From: an uncultured Prevotellaceae bacterium
GTDB lineage: Bacteria > Bacteroidota > Bacteroidia > Bacteroidales > Bacteroidaceae
NCBI GenBank assembly: GCA_902775475.1
Contig: CACYME010000018.1
Coordinates: 1-52,800, forward strand
Direction: 5' to 3'
DNA length: 52,800 nt
Both the position numbers and the translations under genes were made by a program. The notes beneath the pieces were generated by a model. The model saw only the letters and a list, made by a program, of their open reading frames with translations, was not told where the DNA came from and did no database searches. Shown piece by piece: positions 1-7,752 of the stretch (positions within the stretch are counted from its first letter, which is position 1; each line of letters begins with the position of its first letter).

Positions 1-516
1 AACGTCGAATTGTACTCTGAAACGTTTGAATCGCTCAAAACACCTGTAGGAATCGGCCTTTGAAGACTGTCGCATCCTGCAAATTGAGCTATAGGTCCAT
101 TTTTCACTCCAGAATGCTTCCAAATCCTGAACTTTCTTGAGTGGAAATTTTGAACAGTAAGTAGAGTTAAAATTCCTAAACAATGAAGGTCAGAAACATT
201 TTCGAGCTGCGGCTGACTTTACGCCCATCTCGTCTCACTGCGGCAAGTTTGCAAAAGACTTTGGGACTCGCGCAGAGACGCAGAGGGCGCAGAGTCTCGC
301 AGAGAACATCTTTCTCGGGGAGAGAGGCGCCTTCGGCGCATGGAGCCAACGGAGAACTTCACAGGCCACCCGAAGCGCCTATCTGCTGCCCTACAAGAAG
401 GTGAAACTGCACATTGACGCACCAAGCGAGACCACATTTTCCGTGGCCGGATCGCCCCTGCTCTGCCCGTGACAATCAGGCCGTCAGCCACGAGAAGCCT
501 CTGCCTGATTCAGAGA
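1..516. other. Left-edge spacer with possible gene debris
   Basis: No convincing gene is visible before dusB. A plus-strand open stretch from about 366 to a TGA at 470-472 reads like protein but has no credible start. Reverse-strand reading of bases 1-130 is also partly open. Either could be debris of a decayed gene or the edge of one outside the window. The only clear structure is the repeat at 267-307. Confidence 0.3.
267..307 (+). repeat. Interspersed CGCAGAGACGCAGAG repeat, copy 1
   Basis: The core gcgcagagacgcagag is followed by gcagagtctcgcagagaac. Almost the same 39-41 bases recur at 19167-19205 in the same orientation. A related cagagacacagag hairpin lies at 8785-8866. It is non-coding, and its function is unknown. 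Confidence 0.75.
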
Positions 517-1503
517 TTATTGAAAAAGCTGTCGCGTCTGCTCGAGGATGTCGAGCAGCTCGTCCATGCTGGTGGCGCGGAGCATGGCGATGCGGGTAGG
601 ACGGAAGTTGGGGATGCCCTTGAAGATGGGTGTGGCGGCCAGATGGCGGCGGGTGTGAATGATGCCGCGCTCCACTGCCAAGTCTTTCGACTCGCCTGCC
701 CGTAGGCTTTCGCCGATGCGCTCCACGTTGATGCGCAGCAGCTCCTCGAGCACGTCGAGCTTCTGGTTGAAGGTGAGCTTTTCGCGGCTGAAAATCCAGG
801 GGCAGCCGAAGGTGGCCCGGCCAATCATGACGGCATCGACGCCGTACTGCTCGAAGTGGGCGTCGGCATCGTCGAGCGAGGTGATGTCGCCATTGCCGAT
901 GATGGGGATGTGGATGCGGGGATTGCGCTTCACCTCGCCGATGAGCGTCCAGTCGGCCTCGCCGGTGTACATCTGCGAGCGTGTGCGTCCGTGGATGGTG
1001 AGGGCCTGAATGCCGCAGTCCTGCAGCTGCTCGGCCAGCTCGGTGATGATGAGCTGCTCGTGGTTCCAGCCCAGACGGGTCTTCACCGTGACGGGCACGC
1101 TGACGGCATCGACCACACGGCGGGTGATGTCGAGCATCTTAGGGATGTTCTGCAGCATGCCAGCGCCGGCGCCCTTGCCGGCCACCTTCTTCACGGGGCA
1201 GCCGAAGTTCAGGTCGATGAGGTCGGGTCCGGCCTCCTCCACCCTACGTGCGGCCTCGACCATCGCGTCGGTGTCGCGGCCGTAAATCTGTATGCCCACG
1301 GGGCGCTCCTCGTCGCGTATCTGCAGCTTGCTCACGGTGCTCTTCACGTCGCGCACCAGCGCCTCGGCAGAGACGAACTCGGTGTAGACCATCGCTGCCC
1401 CGAAGCGCTTGCAGAGCAGGCGGAAGCCCACGTCGGTGACGTCTTCCATCGGGGCCAGGAAGACGGGGCGCGGGCCAAATTCTATAGAACCTATTTTCAT
1501 CAT
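517..1503 (-). CDS. dusB: tRNA-dihydrouridine synthase DusB
   Basis: This 328-residue protein is an FMN-dependent TIM-barrel enzyme that reduces uridine to dihydrouridine in tRNA. The N-terminal LAPMEDVTD motif, the catalytic-cysteine motif DLNFGCPVKKV around residues 97-107 followed by KGAGAGML, the FMN-phosphate motif IIGNGDI and DAVMIGRATFGCPWIF are all present in the expected order. Length is normal for the family. It stands alone and is divergent from the gene at 1621. A TAATTTTG promoter element lies at 1518-1511, only seven bases before the ATG, so the message may have almost no leader. The second codon is also ATG and could be the real start. Confidence 0.95.
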   Translation of the reverse strand: MMKIGSIEFGPRPVFLAPMEDVTDVGFRLLCKRFGAAMVYTEFVSAEALVRDVKSTVSKLQIRDEERPVGIQIYGRDTDAMVEAARRVEEAGPDLIDLNFGCPVKKVAGKGAGAGMLQNIPKMLDITRRVVDAVSVPVTVKTRLGWNHEQLIITELAEQLQDCGIQALTIHGRTRSQMYTGEADWTLIGEVKRNPRIHIPIIGNGDITSLDDADAHFEQYGVDAVMIGRATFGCPWIFSREKLTFNQKLDVLEELLRINVERIGESLRAGESKDLAVERGIIHTRRHLAATPIFKGIPNFRPTRIAMLRATSMDELLDILEQTRQLFQ

Positions 1504-1510
1504 TCTGCTG

Positions 1511-1518
1511 CAAAATTA
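1511..1518 (-). promoter_or_regulatory. Bacteroidota -7 promoter element for dusB
   Basis: TAATTTTG on the minus strand matches the TAnnTTTG -7 consensus of Bacteroidota sigma-ABfr promoters. It sits unusually close to the dusB start codon. Confidence 0.6.
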
Positions 1519-1592
1519 CAAAAATATGAGGGAAGACGAAAATTATTTCTATTTTTTATGGCGAAAAAGCGTAGCGGATGGAGTTTTTTTCG

Positions 1593-1600
1593 TAATTTTG
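1593..1600 (+). promoter_or_regulatory. -7 promoter element for the 1621-rpoN unit
   Basis: TAATTTTG lies 20 bases before the ATG at 1621 and is followed by an AT-rich leader. It should drive the conserved helical protein and rpoN as one unit. Confidence 0.6.
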
Positions 1601-1620
1601 CAAAATAAAACGGTAAGCTT

Positions 1621-2271
1621 ATGGCAAAGAATCTTGTATGGCACGATGACTACTGGCTGCTGCTGCTGCAGATATACCTGCGCAAGCCCGTGGGCGTGAA
1701 ACCGCTCTACAACCGCGCGATGGTCGACCTGAGCCTGGAGCTGCACATTCCACCAGAGTCGCTGCAGCGCCGCATGGAGATGATTACGCGCATGGACACG
1801 CCTCGGCTGGAGCGCTTCTGGAACACCTATTCCAAGAGCCCGAAGCGGCTGGAACGCGCCGTGCACCTGCTGCGCGAGATGAAGGGCTTCGGCGCCGCCG
1901 AGGAGTTCTACCAGGGCGTGGAGGTGCAGGAGACGTTTGAGCGCGACTTCCGCCCACTGGCTGAGGATGCCCGCTTCATGCCCGTGATGCTCATCATGAT
2001 TCTCGACCTCTACTACCAGCTGACGCCCTCCACGATGGTGGCCGCTACGCCAGAGGTGGTGGAGACGGCGAAGCTGTTGCGGCTGAAGGCCAGCGACGTG
2101 GTGGAGGTGCTCGACGTGTTCCAGATTTGCGACCCCTATCTGGAGCGCAACGAGGTGACGCTCTCGCCGCTGCTCGCCCCCTGTCAGCAGGTGTGGCAGC
2201 GCATGATCGACAAGGAGCCACAGGACGTGCATGCCCTGACCGAGAAGCTGAAGGAGTTCTTTCAGAGTTAG
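1621..2271 (+). CDS. Conserved hypothetical helical protein upstream of rpoN
   Basis: This 216-residue protein has no signal peptide and no membrane segment. It is predicted by eye to be mostly helical and rich in Leu, Glu and Arg, with no catalytic motif that I recognise. It lies 30 bases upstream of rpoN on the same strand, behind a promoter of its own, so the two are probably co-transcribed. A role linked to sigma-54 would be a guess from position only. The start at 1621 is supported by the promoter spacing. Confidence 0.8.
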   Translation: MAKNLVWHDDYWLLLLQIYLRKPVGVKPLYNRAMVDLSLELHIPPESLQRRMEMITRMDTPRLERFWNTYSKSPKRLERAVHLLREMKGFGAAEEFYQGVEVQETFERDFRPLAEDARFMPVMLIMILDLYYQLTPSTMVAATPEVVETAKLLRLKASDVVEVLDVFQICDPYLERNEVTLSPLLAPCQQVWQRMIDKEPQDVHALTEKLKEFFQS

Positions 2272-2301
2272 GAATTAGGAGTTAGGAGTTAAGAGTTAAG
2301 C
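2271..2301 (+). repeat. Degenerate GAGTTAG tandem repeat before rpoN
   Basis: The spacer between the helical protein and rpoN is almost entirely a degenerate 7-8 base tandem repeat (aggagttaggagttaagag and variants). It replaces any recognisable ribosome-binding site. Similar simple repeats recur in coding DNA elsewhere in the window. Confidence 0.7.
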
Positions 2302-3801
2302 ATGGCTCAGAGTCAGATTCAGGAACAGAAGCAGGAACAGCGCCAGTTGCAGAGCATATCGGCCCAGCAGCTGTTGCAGTCGCAGCTGATAGAGCTGCCA
2401 CTGCAGCAGATGACGGAGCGGATAGAGACGGAGCTGCACGACAACCCTGCGTTGGAGAAGAAGGTGAACGACGACGACGCGACTGGCGAGTGGCCTTCGG
2501 CCCCTGCCGACGGCGACGAGCAGGAGGACTTCGACGCCCAGCGCGAGCGCGAGGAGCGCAGCGATGCCCTCGATGCCGCCTTAGAGGGCATAGGCCGCGA
2601 CGACGAGGAGCTGCCCGTCTATCAGGGCGGACGCCAGTGGACCGAGGAGCAGGAGCAGGCCGTCTATGGCGAGGAGCGCTCGTTCTACGACATGCTGATG
2701 GACCAGGTGGGCGAGCTGGAACTCTCCGACCGCGACCGCTACGTGCTGGAATATATCATCCAGTCGCTCGACGACGACGGTCTGCTACGCACGCCACTCA
2801 GCGACATCTGCGAGCAGCTGGCCGTCTACCACGGCATCGACATCAGTACCGACGAGGCCACGCAGCTGCTCCTTCGCCTGCAGCAGATGGACCCCGCCGG
2901 CATCGGCGCTCGCTCGCTGCAGGAGTGCCTGCTGCTGCAGACGGAGCGGCGGAAGCCTTCGGAGCTGAAGGAGCTGATGCGCCGCGTGCTGACCGACTTC
3001 TTCGACGATTTCACGAAGAAACACTGGGACCGCATTCAGCAGCAGATGGGCCTCGGCGACACGCAGATGGAGCTGCTGCTGGGCGAGCTGCGACGCCTGA
3101 CGCCGAAACCTGGCGCCGCCCTGGGCGAGACGCTGGGGCGCTCGATGCAGCAGATTACCCCCGACTTCATCGTCGACACGCAGGACGATGGCAGCATCAG
3201 CTTCACGCTGAACATGGGCGACATGCCCCGGCTGGAAATCTCGCAGTCGTTTGCCGACCTGCTCACGGAGTTCCAGCAGAACAAGGAGCACATGAGCCGC
3301 CAGCAGAAGGAGGCGTTGCTCTATACGAAGCAGAAGGTGGAGGCCGCACAGAGCTTCATCGACGCCGTGGAGATGCGACGCCGCACGCTGGCCACGACGA
3401 TGAAGGCCATCATCAAGCTGCAACGCCCGTTCTTCGAGGAGGGCGACGAGGAGCTGCTGCGCCCGATGATTCTGAAGGACGTGGCTGAGCTGACGGGCCT
3501 GGGCCTGAGCACCATCTCGCGGGTGTCGAACTCGAAATATGTGCAGACGCGCTGGGGAACGTTCCCCATGAAGTTCTTCTTCAGCGATGGCTTCGTCACC
3601 AGCAGCGGCGAGGAGCTCTCCACGCGCAAGATCAAGGCGGCCCTGCGCCAGCTCATCGACGGCGAGGACAAGCACAAGCCCATGAGCGACGATGCCCTGC
3701 GCGAGGCACTGGCCAAGCAGGGCTATCCCATCGCCCGCCGCACCGTGGCCAAATACCGCGAGCAGCTGGGCATGCCGGTGGCAAGGCTGAGGAGAAGCTG
3801 A
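2302..3801 (+). CDS. rpoN: RNA polymerase sigma-54 factor RpoN
   Basis: This 499-residue protein is the alternative sigma factor that reads -24/-12 promoters and needs an AAA+ activator. The first 45 residues form the Gln/Leu-rich region I contacted by activators. An acidic linker follows, then the core-binding region and the helix-turn-helix region (LSTISRVSNSKYVQTRWG). The diagnostic RpoN box ARRTVAKYRE is at residues 478-487, near the C terminus. The domain set is complete and the length is normal. No sigma-54 activator gene is seen nearby. Confidence 0.97.
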   Translation: MAQSQIQEQKQEQRQLQSISAQQLLQSQLIELPLQQMTERIETELHDNPALEKKVNDDDATGEWPSAPADGDEQEDFDAQREREERSDALDAALEGIGRDDEELPVYQGGRQWTEEQEQAVYGEERSFYDMLMDQVGELELSDRDRYVLEYIIQSLDDDGLLRTPLSDICEQLAVYHGIDISTDEATQLLLRLQQMDPAGIGARSLQECLLLQTERRKPSELKELMRRVLTDFFDDFTKKHWDRIQQQMGLGDTQMELLLGELRRLTPKPGAALGETLGRSMQQITPDFIVDTQDDGSISFTLNMGDMPRLEISQSFADLLTEFQQNKEHMSRQQKEALLYTKQKVEAAQSFIDAVEMRRRTLATTMKAIIKLQRPFFEEGDEELLRPMILKDVAELTGLGLSTISRVSNSKYVQTRWGTFPMKFFFSDGFVTSSGEELSTRKIKAALRQLIDGEDKHKPMSDDALREALAKQGYPIARRTVAKYREQLGMPVARLRRS

Positions 3802-3862
3802 CATCGCCCCCTCGGAATGACGATATAACGGAATAACGGTATAACGAAATAACGAAAAAAAA

Positions 3863-4483
3863 TTGTCACGCAATAAAGCACTCATCATCACGGCCCGTAT
3901 CATCAGCATGATCTTCACGCCGTTCTACTTGCCGCTCATCGGCATAGCGCTGCTGTTCACCTTCAGTTACATGAACATGCTGCCCTTGGGCTACAAGCTG
4001 CTTGTGGTCACCATCGTCTACCTGCTCACCATCTTCTTCCCCACCTTCCTCATCTACCTCTACCGACGCTTCCAGGGATGGTCGCTCGTGGAGCTCAGTC
4101 AGAAGCGCCGCCGCGTGGTGGCCTACGCCATCTCCATGGCCTGCTACGTGGCTTGCATCTGGCTCATGTTCAGCTATCACATCTATCATTTCATCATCAT
4201 CATCGTCATCGCCGCCCTGCTCATCCAGGCCGTCAGCCTGCTCATCAACATCTGGTGGAAGATTTCCACCCACACCGCAGCCATCGGCGGCGTGGCGGGA
4301 GCGCTCATGGCCTTTGCCGAGCTGTTCCGCTTCAATCCCGTGTGGTGGCTCTGCGTGGTCATCCTGCTCTCCGGTATCCTCGGCACGGCACGCATCATTC
4401 TCCGTCAGCATTCTTTGGGACAGGTCATGGCAGGCTTCTTCGTGGGAACCTGCTGCGCCTTCCTTACGATATTGTATTTATAA
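3863..4483 (+). CDS. PAP2-like integral membrane protein
   Basis: This 206-residue protein has about six hydrophobic segments. Two stretches resemble the phosphatidic acid phosphatase type 2 (PAP2) fold: KISTHTAAIGG at 133-143 resembles the SGH motif, and RIILRQHSLGQVMAG at 177-191 resembles the SRxxxxxHxxxDxxxG motif. The aspartate of the last motif is Gln here and the first motif has T rather than G before H, so activity is uncertain. The open frame begins with TTG at 3863. An ATG at 3908 is an alternative that would shorten the first membrane segment. The spacer from rpoN carries short ATAACG repeats. Confidence 0.75.
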   Translation: MSRNKALIITARIISMIFTPFYLPLIGIALLFTFSYMNMLPLGYKLLVVTIVYLLTIFFPTFLIYLYRRFQGWSLVELSQKRRRVVAYAISMACYVACIWLMFSYHIYHFIIIIVIAALLIQAVSLLINIWWKISTHTAAIGGVAGALMAFAELFRFNPVWWLCVVILLSGILGTARIILRQHSLGQVMAGFFVGTCCAFLTILYL

Positions 4484-4496
4484 GCCCACCCCCCAA

Positions 4497-4515
4497 CCCC
4501 TCCCCAAGGGAGGGG
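4497..4515. terminator. GC-rich hairpin after the PAP2-like gene
   Basis: The arms cccctcc (4497-4503) and ggagggg (4509-4515) form a strong short hairpin just after the stop codon. There is no good T run, so it may be a repeat-derived structure rather than a classical terminator. A related CCCCTCCC/GGGAGGGG motif follows ispG. Confidence 0.4.
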
Positions 4516-4592
4516 AGCTGGTTAGAAATAAACATTTATGAAACATTAAATAAGAGTCCACTTGAAGTAGATGAATACAATTATTTTATATA

Positions 4593-4690
4593 AACAACGA
4601 ATTGAACGAATTGGACGAATTGCTGCGCATTGCCTTTTGTGCAATACGTAAAATACATGCAATTCGTAAAATTCGTATAAATTCGTTGTT
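4593..4690. repeat. Long imperfect palindrome built of ACGAATT units
   Basis: The outer arms aacaacgaatt (4593-4603) and aattcgttgtt (4680-4690) are perfect complements. Inside, each arm holds two more acgaatt units that also pair, giving an interrupted stem of about 35 base pairs. It ends 38 bases before purE, so it would fold in the purE leader if transcription starts upstream. It may be a small non-autonomous mobile repeat. Confidence 0.7.
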
Positions 4691-4728
4691 AAAAAAAATT
4701 TGAGTAAACTAAATTTGATTTATTAAAT

Positions 4729-5295
4729 ATGGAAGAAAAAAGAACAGAAAACATGACCGATAGAACTAACCAATCACCCAGGGGTGTGCTGACACCCATT
4801 GTTAGCATCATCATGGGCAGCACCAGCGACCTGCCCGTCATGGAGAAAGCCTGCAAGCAGCTCGACGAGCTGCAAGTGCCGTTCGAGGTGAACGCCCTCT
4901 CGGCCCACCGCACGCCGCAGGCCGTGGAGCAGTTTGCCCACGAGGCCGCCAGCCGTGGCATCCGCGTCATCATCGCCGCCGCCGGCATGGCCGCCGCCCT
5001 GCCCGGCGTCATCGCTGCCCAGACCACACTTCCCGTCATCGGCGTACCCATCAAGGGCATGCTCGATGGCCTCGATGCCCTGCTCAGCATCGTGCAGATG
5101 CCGCCGGGCATCCCCGTGGCCACCGTCGGCGTGAACGGTGCCCAGAACGCTGCCCTGCTGGCCTGCCAGATGCTCGCCCTCAGCGACTCTGCCCTGGCTC
5201 AGCGCCTGCAGGCCCACAAGGAGGGACTGAAGCAGAAAATAGTGAAGGCAAACCAGGACCTGAGCGAGGTGAAATATGAGTATAAGACGAATTAG
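4729..5295 (+). CDS. purE: N5-carboxyaminoimidazole ribonucleotide mutase PurE
   Basis: This 188-residue enzyme catalyses a step of de novo purine synthesis, converting N5-CAIR to CAIR. The class I PurE signatures are clear: IIMGSTSDLPVMEKA, the active-site SAHRTP and the glycine-rich AAAGMAAALPGVIA followed by LPVIGVP. The first 20 or so residues are a poorly conserved extension, so an ATG at 4753 is a possible alternative start. The 3' end overlaps ispG by 20 bases in another frame, implying translational coupling. Confidence 0.95.
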   Translation: MEEKRTENMTDRTNQSPRGVLTPIVSIIMGSTSDLPVMEKACKQLDELQVPFEVNALSAHRTPQAVEQFAHEAASRGIRVIIAAAGMAAALPGVIAAQTTLPVIGVPIKGMLDGLDALLSIVQMPPGIPVATVGVNGAQNAALLACQMLALSDSALAQRLQAHKEGLKQKIVKANQDLSEVKYEYKTN

Positions 5296-6664
5296 CAGCG
5301 TTTGCCACGCGGGCCAGCTGGCCATCGGTGGCGAGAACCCCATCCGCGTGCAGTCGATGGCCACGGTCGACACCAACGACACCGAGGGCTGCGTCAGCCA
5401 GGCCAAGCGCATCATCGATGCTGGCGGCGAGCTGGTGCGCTTCACCACGCAGGGCCGCCGCGAGGCGCTGAACATGGAGAACATCGAGCGGCGCCTGAAG
5501 GCCGACGGCTACCCGACGCCATTAGTGGCCGACGTTCACTTCAACGCCGACGTGGCCGACGTGGCCGCCACCATCTGCGAGAAGGTGCGCATCAACCCCG
5601 GCAACTACGTTGACCCCGCACGCACCTTCCGCCATCTAGAGTACACTGACGAGGAATACAGGGCCGAGCTGCAGCGCCTCGACGAGCGGCTGGTGCGCTT
5701 CATTAACATCTGCCGCGAGCACCACACCGCCGTGCGCATCGGCGTGAACCACGGCTCGCTCTCCGACCGCATCATGTCGCGCTATGGCGACACCCCTGCC
5801 GGCATCGTCGAGAGCTGCATGGAGTTCCTGCGCATCTTCCGCCGCGAGCAGTTCCAGGACGTGGTCATCAGCATCAAGGCATCGAACACGGTGGTCATGG
5901 TGCAGTCCGTGCGCCTGCTCGTCAGGCAGATGGATGCTGAAGACATGCACTACCCCCTCCACCTCGGCGTCACCGAGGCCGGCGAGGGCGAGGACGGACG
6001 CATCAAGAGCGCCGTAGGCATCGGGGCACTGCTCACCGAGGGCATCGGCGACACCATCCGCGTGAGCCTCAGCGAGGAGCCCGAGGCCGAGATTCCCGTG
6101 GCCCGCAAGCTGGTGGAGCTGATTACGGAGTGTACTGCCCTTCGCGCAGACGCAGAGGCCAGCATCAAGGACGACACCATCACCCTAACCATCGATTGCC
6201 AAGATTGGGAAACACTGCAACTGAAAGCCGCTATGGCTGTAGGGGTGCTGCTTATTGACCGCAAGGCAACAAAGCTGATGATTCGCAATAAGTTTTATGA
6301 AGAGTCCCGTCTTGTCGGACTCGCCGACGCCATCCTGCAGGCCGCCCGCATCAAGTTCACCAAGACCGAGTACATCAGCTGTCCCGGCTGCGGTCGCACG
6401 CTCTATAACCTTCAGGAGACCATCGCGCGCATAAAAGCGGCCACCAGCCACCTCGTGGGCCTGAAGATTGGCATCATGGGCTGCATCGTCAACGGTCCCG
6501 GCGAGATGGCCGATGCCGACTATGGCTATGTGGGTGCCGGTCGCGGCCGCATCTCCCTCTACCGCGGCAAGGAGTGCGTGGAGAAGAACATCCCCGAGGC
6601 CGACGCCGTGGAGAAGCTCCTCGCCCTCATCGAGGCCGACCGCACGAATATAACCCACCAATAA
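5276..6664 (+). CDS. ispG: 4-hydroxy-3-methylbut-2-enyl diphosphate synthase IspG, shortened form
   Basis: This 462-residue enzyme of the MEP isoprenoid pathway converts MEcPP to HMBPP using a [4Fe-4S] cluster. The N-terminal TIM barrel (about 1-275) and the C-terminal cluster domain are intact. The cluster ligands are in CPGCGRT (about 369-375), MGCIVNGPGE (about 402-411) and the glutamate of that motif. Bacteroidota and chloroplast enzymes normally carry an extra central domain and are about 600 residues long. Here only about 85 residues (275-360) lie between the two domains, and the last 50 of these look like the end of that domain. The linker DNA at 6141-6160 resembles the CGCAGAGACGCAGAG repeat. 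Confidence 0.93.
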   Translation: MSIRRISSVCHAGQLAIGGENPIRVQSMATVDTNDTEGCVSQAKRIIDAGGELVRFTTQGRREALNMENIERRLKADGYPTPLVADVHFNADVADVAATICEKVRINPGNYVDPARTFRHLEYTDEEYRAELQRLDERLVRFINICREHHTAVRIGVNHGSLSDRIMSRYGDTPAGIVESCMEFLRIFRREQFQDVVISIKASNTVVMVQSVRLLVRQMDAEDMHYPLHLGVTEAGEGEDGRIKSAVGIGALLTEGIGDTIRVSLSEEPEAEIPVARKLVELITECTALRADAEASIKDDTITLTIDCQDWETLQLKAAMAVGVLLIDRKATKLMIRNKFYEESRLVGLADAILQAARIKFTKTEYISCPGCGRTLYNLQETIARIKAATSHLVGLKIGIMGCIVNGPGEMADADYGYVGAGRGRISLYRGKECVEKNIPEADAVEKLLALIEADRTNITHQ

Positions 6665-6672
6665 AAGCACAT

Positions 6673-6712
6673 CCCTAACCCCTCCCTTGGGAAGGGTTGG
6701 GGGTGGATTTTT
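6673..6712 (+). terminator. Hairpin and T-run after ispG
   Basis: ccctaacccctccc pairs imperfectly with gggaagggttgggg, followed by gatttttg. It lies just after the ispG stop and is a plausible intrinsic terminator for the purE-ispG unit. Confidence 0.6.
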
Positions 6713-6849
6713 GAATAGTTAATTTCTGTTTATTGTATGCACTAAATTGTAAAAGAACGCAAAAATATTTTTTTTGTTTTTTTACAAAAAAAATTTTCAA
6801 TCTAGAAAAAAAATTGCACACTTTCAGTCGTTTGTGCAGCGTTTTGTGG

Positions 6850-7175
6850 CGATGAGAAAATGATTCATGGCTCTATTTTTGCACAGCAAAGGTGGTTTTG
6901 TGCAAGATTTTTGCCGATTTTTGCGAAATTTTTGCCGATTTTGGGGTCGATTTCCGTTTCTGCAAGCACGCCAAATTTTCAAAAGTCAACGCCAAATTTT
7001 TCTGCGGCGTTGACTTTTTTCAGCCGTCGAAGGGGTTTTGAGGCGGTTTTTAGGCTAAACGGCTGAAAATCAATAATTTGGTGAACTCTCTCAAAACTCG
7101 CTTATTTTCGGCCAAAAGTTTTTTCGTGCAGAATTTTCAAAATATGAGGGCCTTTAATGGTTTTTGGGAGTCTCT
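6850..7175 (+). repeat. Dispersed intergenic repeat, copy A
   Basis: The hairpin core is aaaagtcaacgcc, a 12-base loop and ggcgttgactttttt, at about 6979-7019. It is followed by conserved blocks (tcaaaactcgcttattttcgg, a gcagaattttcaaaatatg-like stretch). Closely related sequence occurs at 19208-19625 and 32496-32915 in the same orientation, and inverted at 39830-40060. Short open frames inside are not conserved, so it is best treated as non-coding. Confidence 0.75.
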
Positions 7176-7254
7176 CGTTTTAACATACTTTTAATTTTCA
7201 GGATGGTCTCGATAACTGCTCACACACCTGGCAACTAATCCTACCACCGACCCC

Positions 7255-7371
7255 GTTCAGGCGAATTCCCATTCAGCCGAATTTGCAAATTCGGCTGAAC
7301 AGGTAATCTCGCAAAGAGCCGCTGAGCTTATATACCCCACCCGTTCAGGCGAATTTGAAATTCGCCTGAAC
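7255..7371. repeat. Two perfect GTTCAG(C/G)CGAATT hairpins and a half copy
   Basis: A half copy gttcaggcgaatt is at 7258-7270. Hairpin 1 has arms ttcagccgaattt and aaattcggctgaa (7272-7299). Hairpin 2 has arms gttcaggcgaatt and aattcgcctgaac (7343-7371). Each has a 13-base perfect stem with a 2-3 base loop. They directly precede the DnaA-box cluster. They could be protein-binding sites, REP-like elements or part of the origin region. Confidence 0.75.
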
Positions 7372-7396
7372 AGGGTATCCTGTGTTGTTTCCTTTT

Positions 7397-7752
7397 TGTG
7401 GAAAACGTGTGGATAACCATGTGGAAAAGTGTGTGGATAAAAGTGAGCGGGATGAAGTGTGTGGAAACAAGGCAGGAAATTCACCCCTGAAAACAAACTT
7501 TTCCACGGTTTTTTGCTGAAAAAAGATATAAACTTCGTAAATTTGCACCGAAAAACAGAATTGTGGATAAACAGACTACTCGGCTAAGAATCAGCGGGAA
7601 AGAATTCACAACGACGGTGGATAATCTGCTGAACAGCGGGGAAAAGGAAATGAGCAAGAAAAACGACGAGAAGTTTTCAACGTTTCCACATCACATCATC
7701 ACTATCAATTCTATTTTTTAAGAAAAAGAAAAAAATAAAAAATAAAAATGTT
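7397..7752. other. Candidate replication origin (DnaA-box cluster plus AT-rich stretch)
   Basis: Three perfect DnaA boxes TGTGGATAA are at 7408-7416, 7432-7440 and 7562-7570, all in the same orientation. One-mismatch versions are at 7397-7405, near 7420-7428, near 7455 and at 7616-7624. About three perfect boxes in 165 bases is far above chance for a 9-mer. An A/T-rich block (7700-7752, almost no G or C) that could serve as an unwinding element lies directly beside them. In Bacteroidota the origin need not adjoin dnaA. parS-like sites 35 kb away support an origin-proximal location. It could instead be a DnaA-regulated promoter region of nadA. Confidence 0.6.

Noticed and set aside
6860-7066. 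68-residue plus-strand open frame
   Set aside because: It lies in dispersed repeat copy A; the frame is not kept in the other copies.
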